From contig NC_092872.1 of assembly GCF_028372415.1 (NCBI RefSeq), forward strand, positions 389,506,853 through 389,570,852: a stretch of DNA of 64,000 nt, in the 5' to 3' direction. Shown in pieces: positions 63,559 through 64,000 of this stretch. The translations under genes were made by a program, and so were the position numbers. The stretch is from Notamacropus eugenii (lineage: Eukaryota; Chordata; Mammalia; Diprotodontia; Macropodidae). The notes under the pieces are model-generated. The model did no database searches. It worked only from the letters and a program-made list of their open reading frames with translations, and was not told the origin of the DNA. Positions within the stretch are counted from its first letter, which is position 1. Every line of letters starts with the position of its first letter.

Positions 63559-63572
63559 CCACTAGAGGGCAG
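63559..63572 (+). promoter_or_regulatory. CTCF-type motif
   Basis: CCACTAGAGGGCAG matches the CTCF core consensus CCASYAGRKGGCA fully. It lies in sequence I do not recognise as a repeat. Confidence 0.65.
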
Positions 63573-63848
63573 CTGGGTTGCAACATCATCACTATTTCTG
63601 TTTGCACAGAGCCAAGGCGGTGGATGCTTTCTGAGCAAATTGTGGTTTATTCTAAAGACCTGCCTGTTTGCTTTTTGTATCTTCTTGCCTCTGTCTGTCT
63701 CTGTCTTTCTCCTTCTCATTGCTCACTCCATTTATCTAGCTCTTTCTTTCATTCTCTCTGCATATATTAGTGCCTTGATTTGTCTGTCTTACGATTTGTC
63801 GTCCATCTATCTGTCTTCTTTTCATGGGAAACTTGATCACTCTTGGTG
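63573..63848. other. Unassigned, pyrimidine-rich
   Basis: CT-rich sequence. The 123-codon frame 63478-63849 translates into a Leu/Ser-rich stretch that follows base composition. No gene recognised. Confidence 0.4.
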
Positions 63849-63849
63849 A

Positions 63850-63985
63850 TATAACAGAAGGAACATTGGCCTATAACAAGACATGGGTTATAGTCCTTTT
63901 CTTCCACTAGACAGTTGTCTGAATGCAGACATAAGCACTTTTTAATCTCTGAACCTCAGTTTTCAAATTTGTACTGTGGCCTGTG
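63850..63985 (+). repeat. MIR fragment
   Basis: 'taacagaaggaacattggcc', 'catgggttatagtccttttc', 'aatctctgaacctcagtttt'. Confidence 0.55.
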
Positions 63986-64000
63986 ACAAAATAATGGTTG

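Noticed and set aside
63478-63849. 123-codon Leu/Ser-rich frame with apparent membrane-like stretch
   Set aside because: Hydrophobicity follows from the CT-rich base composition. No start context, domain or homologue was recognised.

Overview
The window looks like gene-free, repeat-dense genomic DNA from a marsupial. The evidence is the set of repeats. There are many copies of an RTE-tailed CORE-SINE (MAR1 type) ending in a (AAC)n-like tail. L1 3' ends belong to several subfamilies I associate with marsupials. Old MIR, L2 and CR1/L3 remnants and hAT/mariner miniatures are frequent. An American versus Australian origin cannot be settled by eye. I found no open reading frame I can defend as a host gene, and no tRNA or rRNA. 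The only RNA-gene-like sequence is a diverged U6 snRNA copy at 28436-28549. The window is best read as intergenic or deep intronic DNA.

Layout. 1-5 kb: MAR1, MIR and L2 fragments. 5-7 kb: CR1, L2, a short hAT element and a complete-looking solo LTR (6131-6765) that splits a MIR and carries a 24-bp tandem repeat of octamer motifs. 7-13 kb: MIR, MAR1, and an L1 3' end (8667-9076) inserted into a hAT element with a 14-bp target duplication. 13-19 kb: several copies of an unassigned old repeat ('U'), and an L1 interrupted by a second solo LTR (16328-16927). 19-25 kb: repeats 'X', 'Y' and 'Z' (defined below) and a CTCF-type motif. 25-29 kb: L2 and the U6 copy. 29.7-30.5 kb: a GC-richer segment with a GC box and TATA motifs. 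32.1-32.4 kb: a YY1/CRE/CTCF motif cluster. 34-37 kb: a high-identity inverted pair and a third solo LTR. 37-39 kb: long L2 and CR1 remnants. 40-48 kb: MIR, MAR1, a fourth solo LTR (42113-42812), an L1 3' end with a 14-bp duplication, a SINE inserted in a SINE, and a 140-bp polypurine tract. 49-58 kb: three L1 3' ends on the minus strand and a fifth solo LTR (54811-55259). 58-64 kb: an L2 split by a SINE, more L1, a Tc1/mariner miniature, and a strong CTCF motif.

Shorthand. MIR '+' means the CORE sequence reads on the given strand. U is an old repeat of up to about 1 kb containing a phrase like 'gggagccactggag...ttttgagca'. X and Y are short homologous pairs without a family name. Z is a SINE-like repeat with a (AAC)n tail and a core like 'gagccatctgaatccagtg'. 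Boundaries of old repeats are usually good to about 10-20 bp. Where a target-site duplication is quoted, they are exact. Family names rest on recognition by eye, with no database search.
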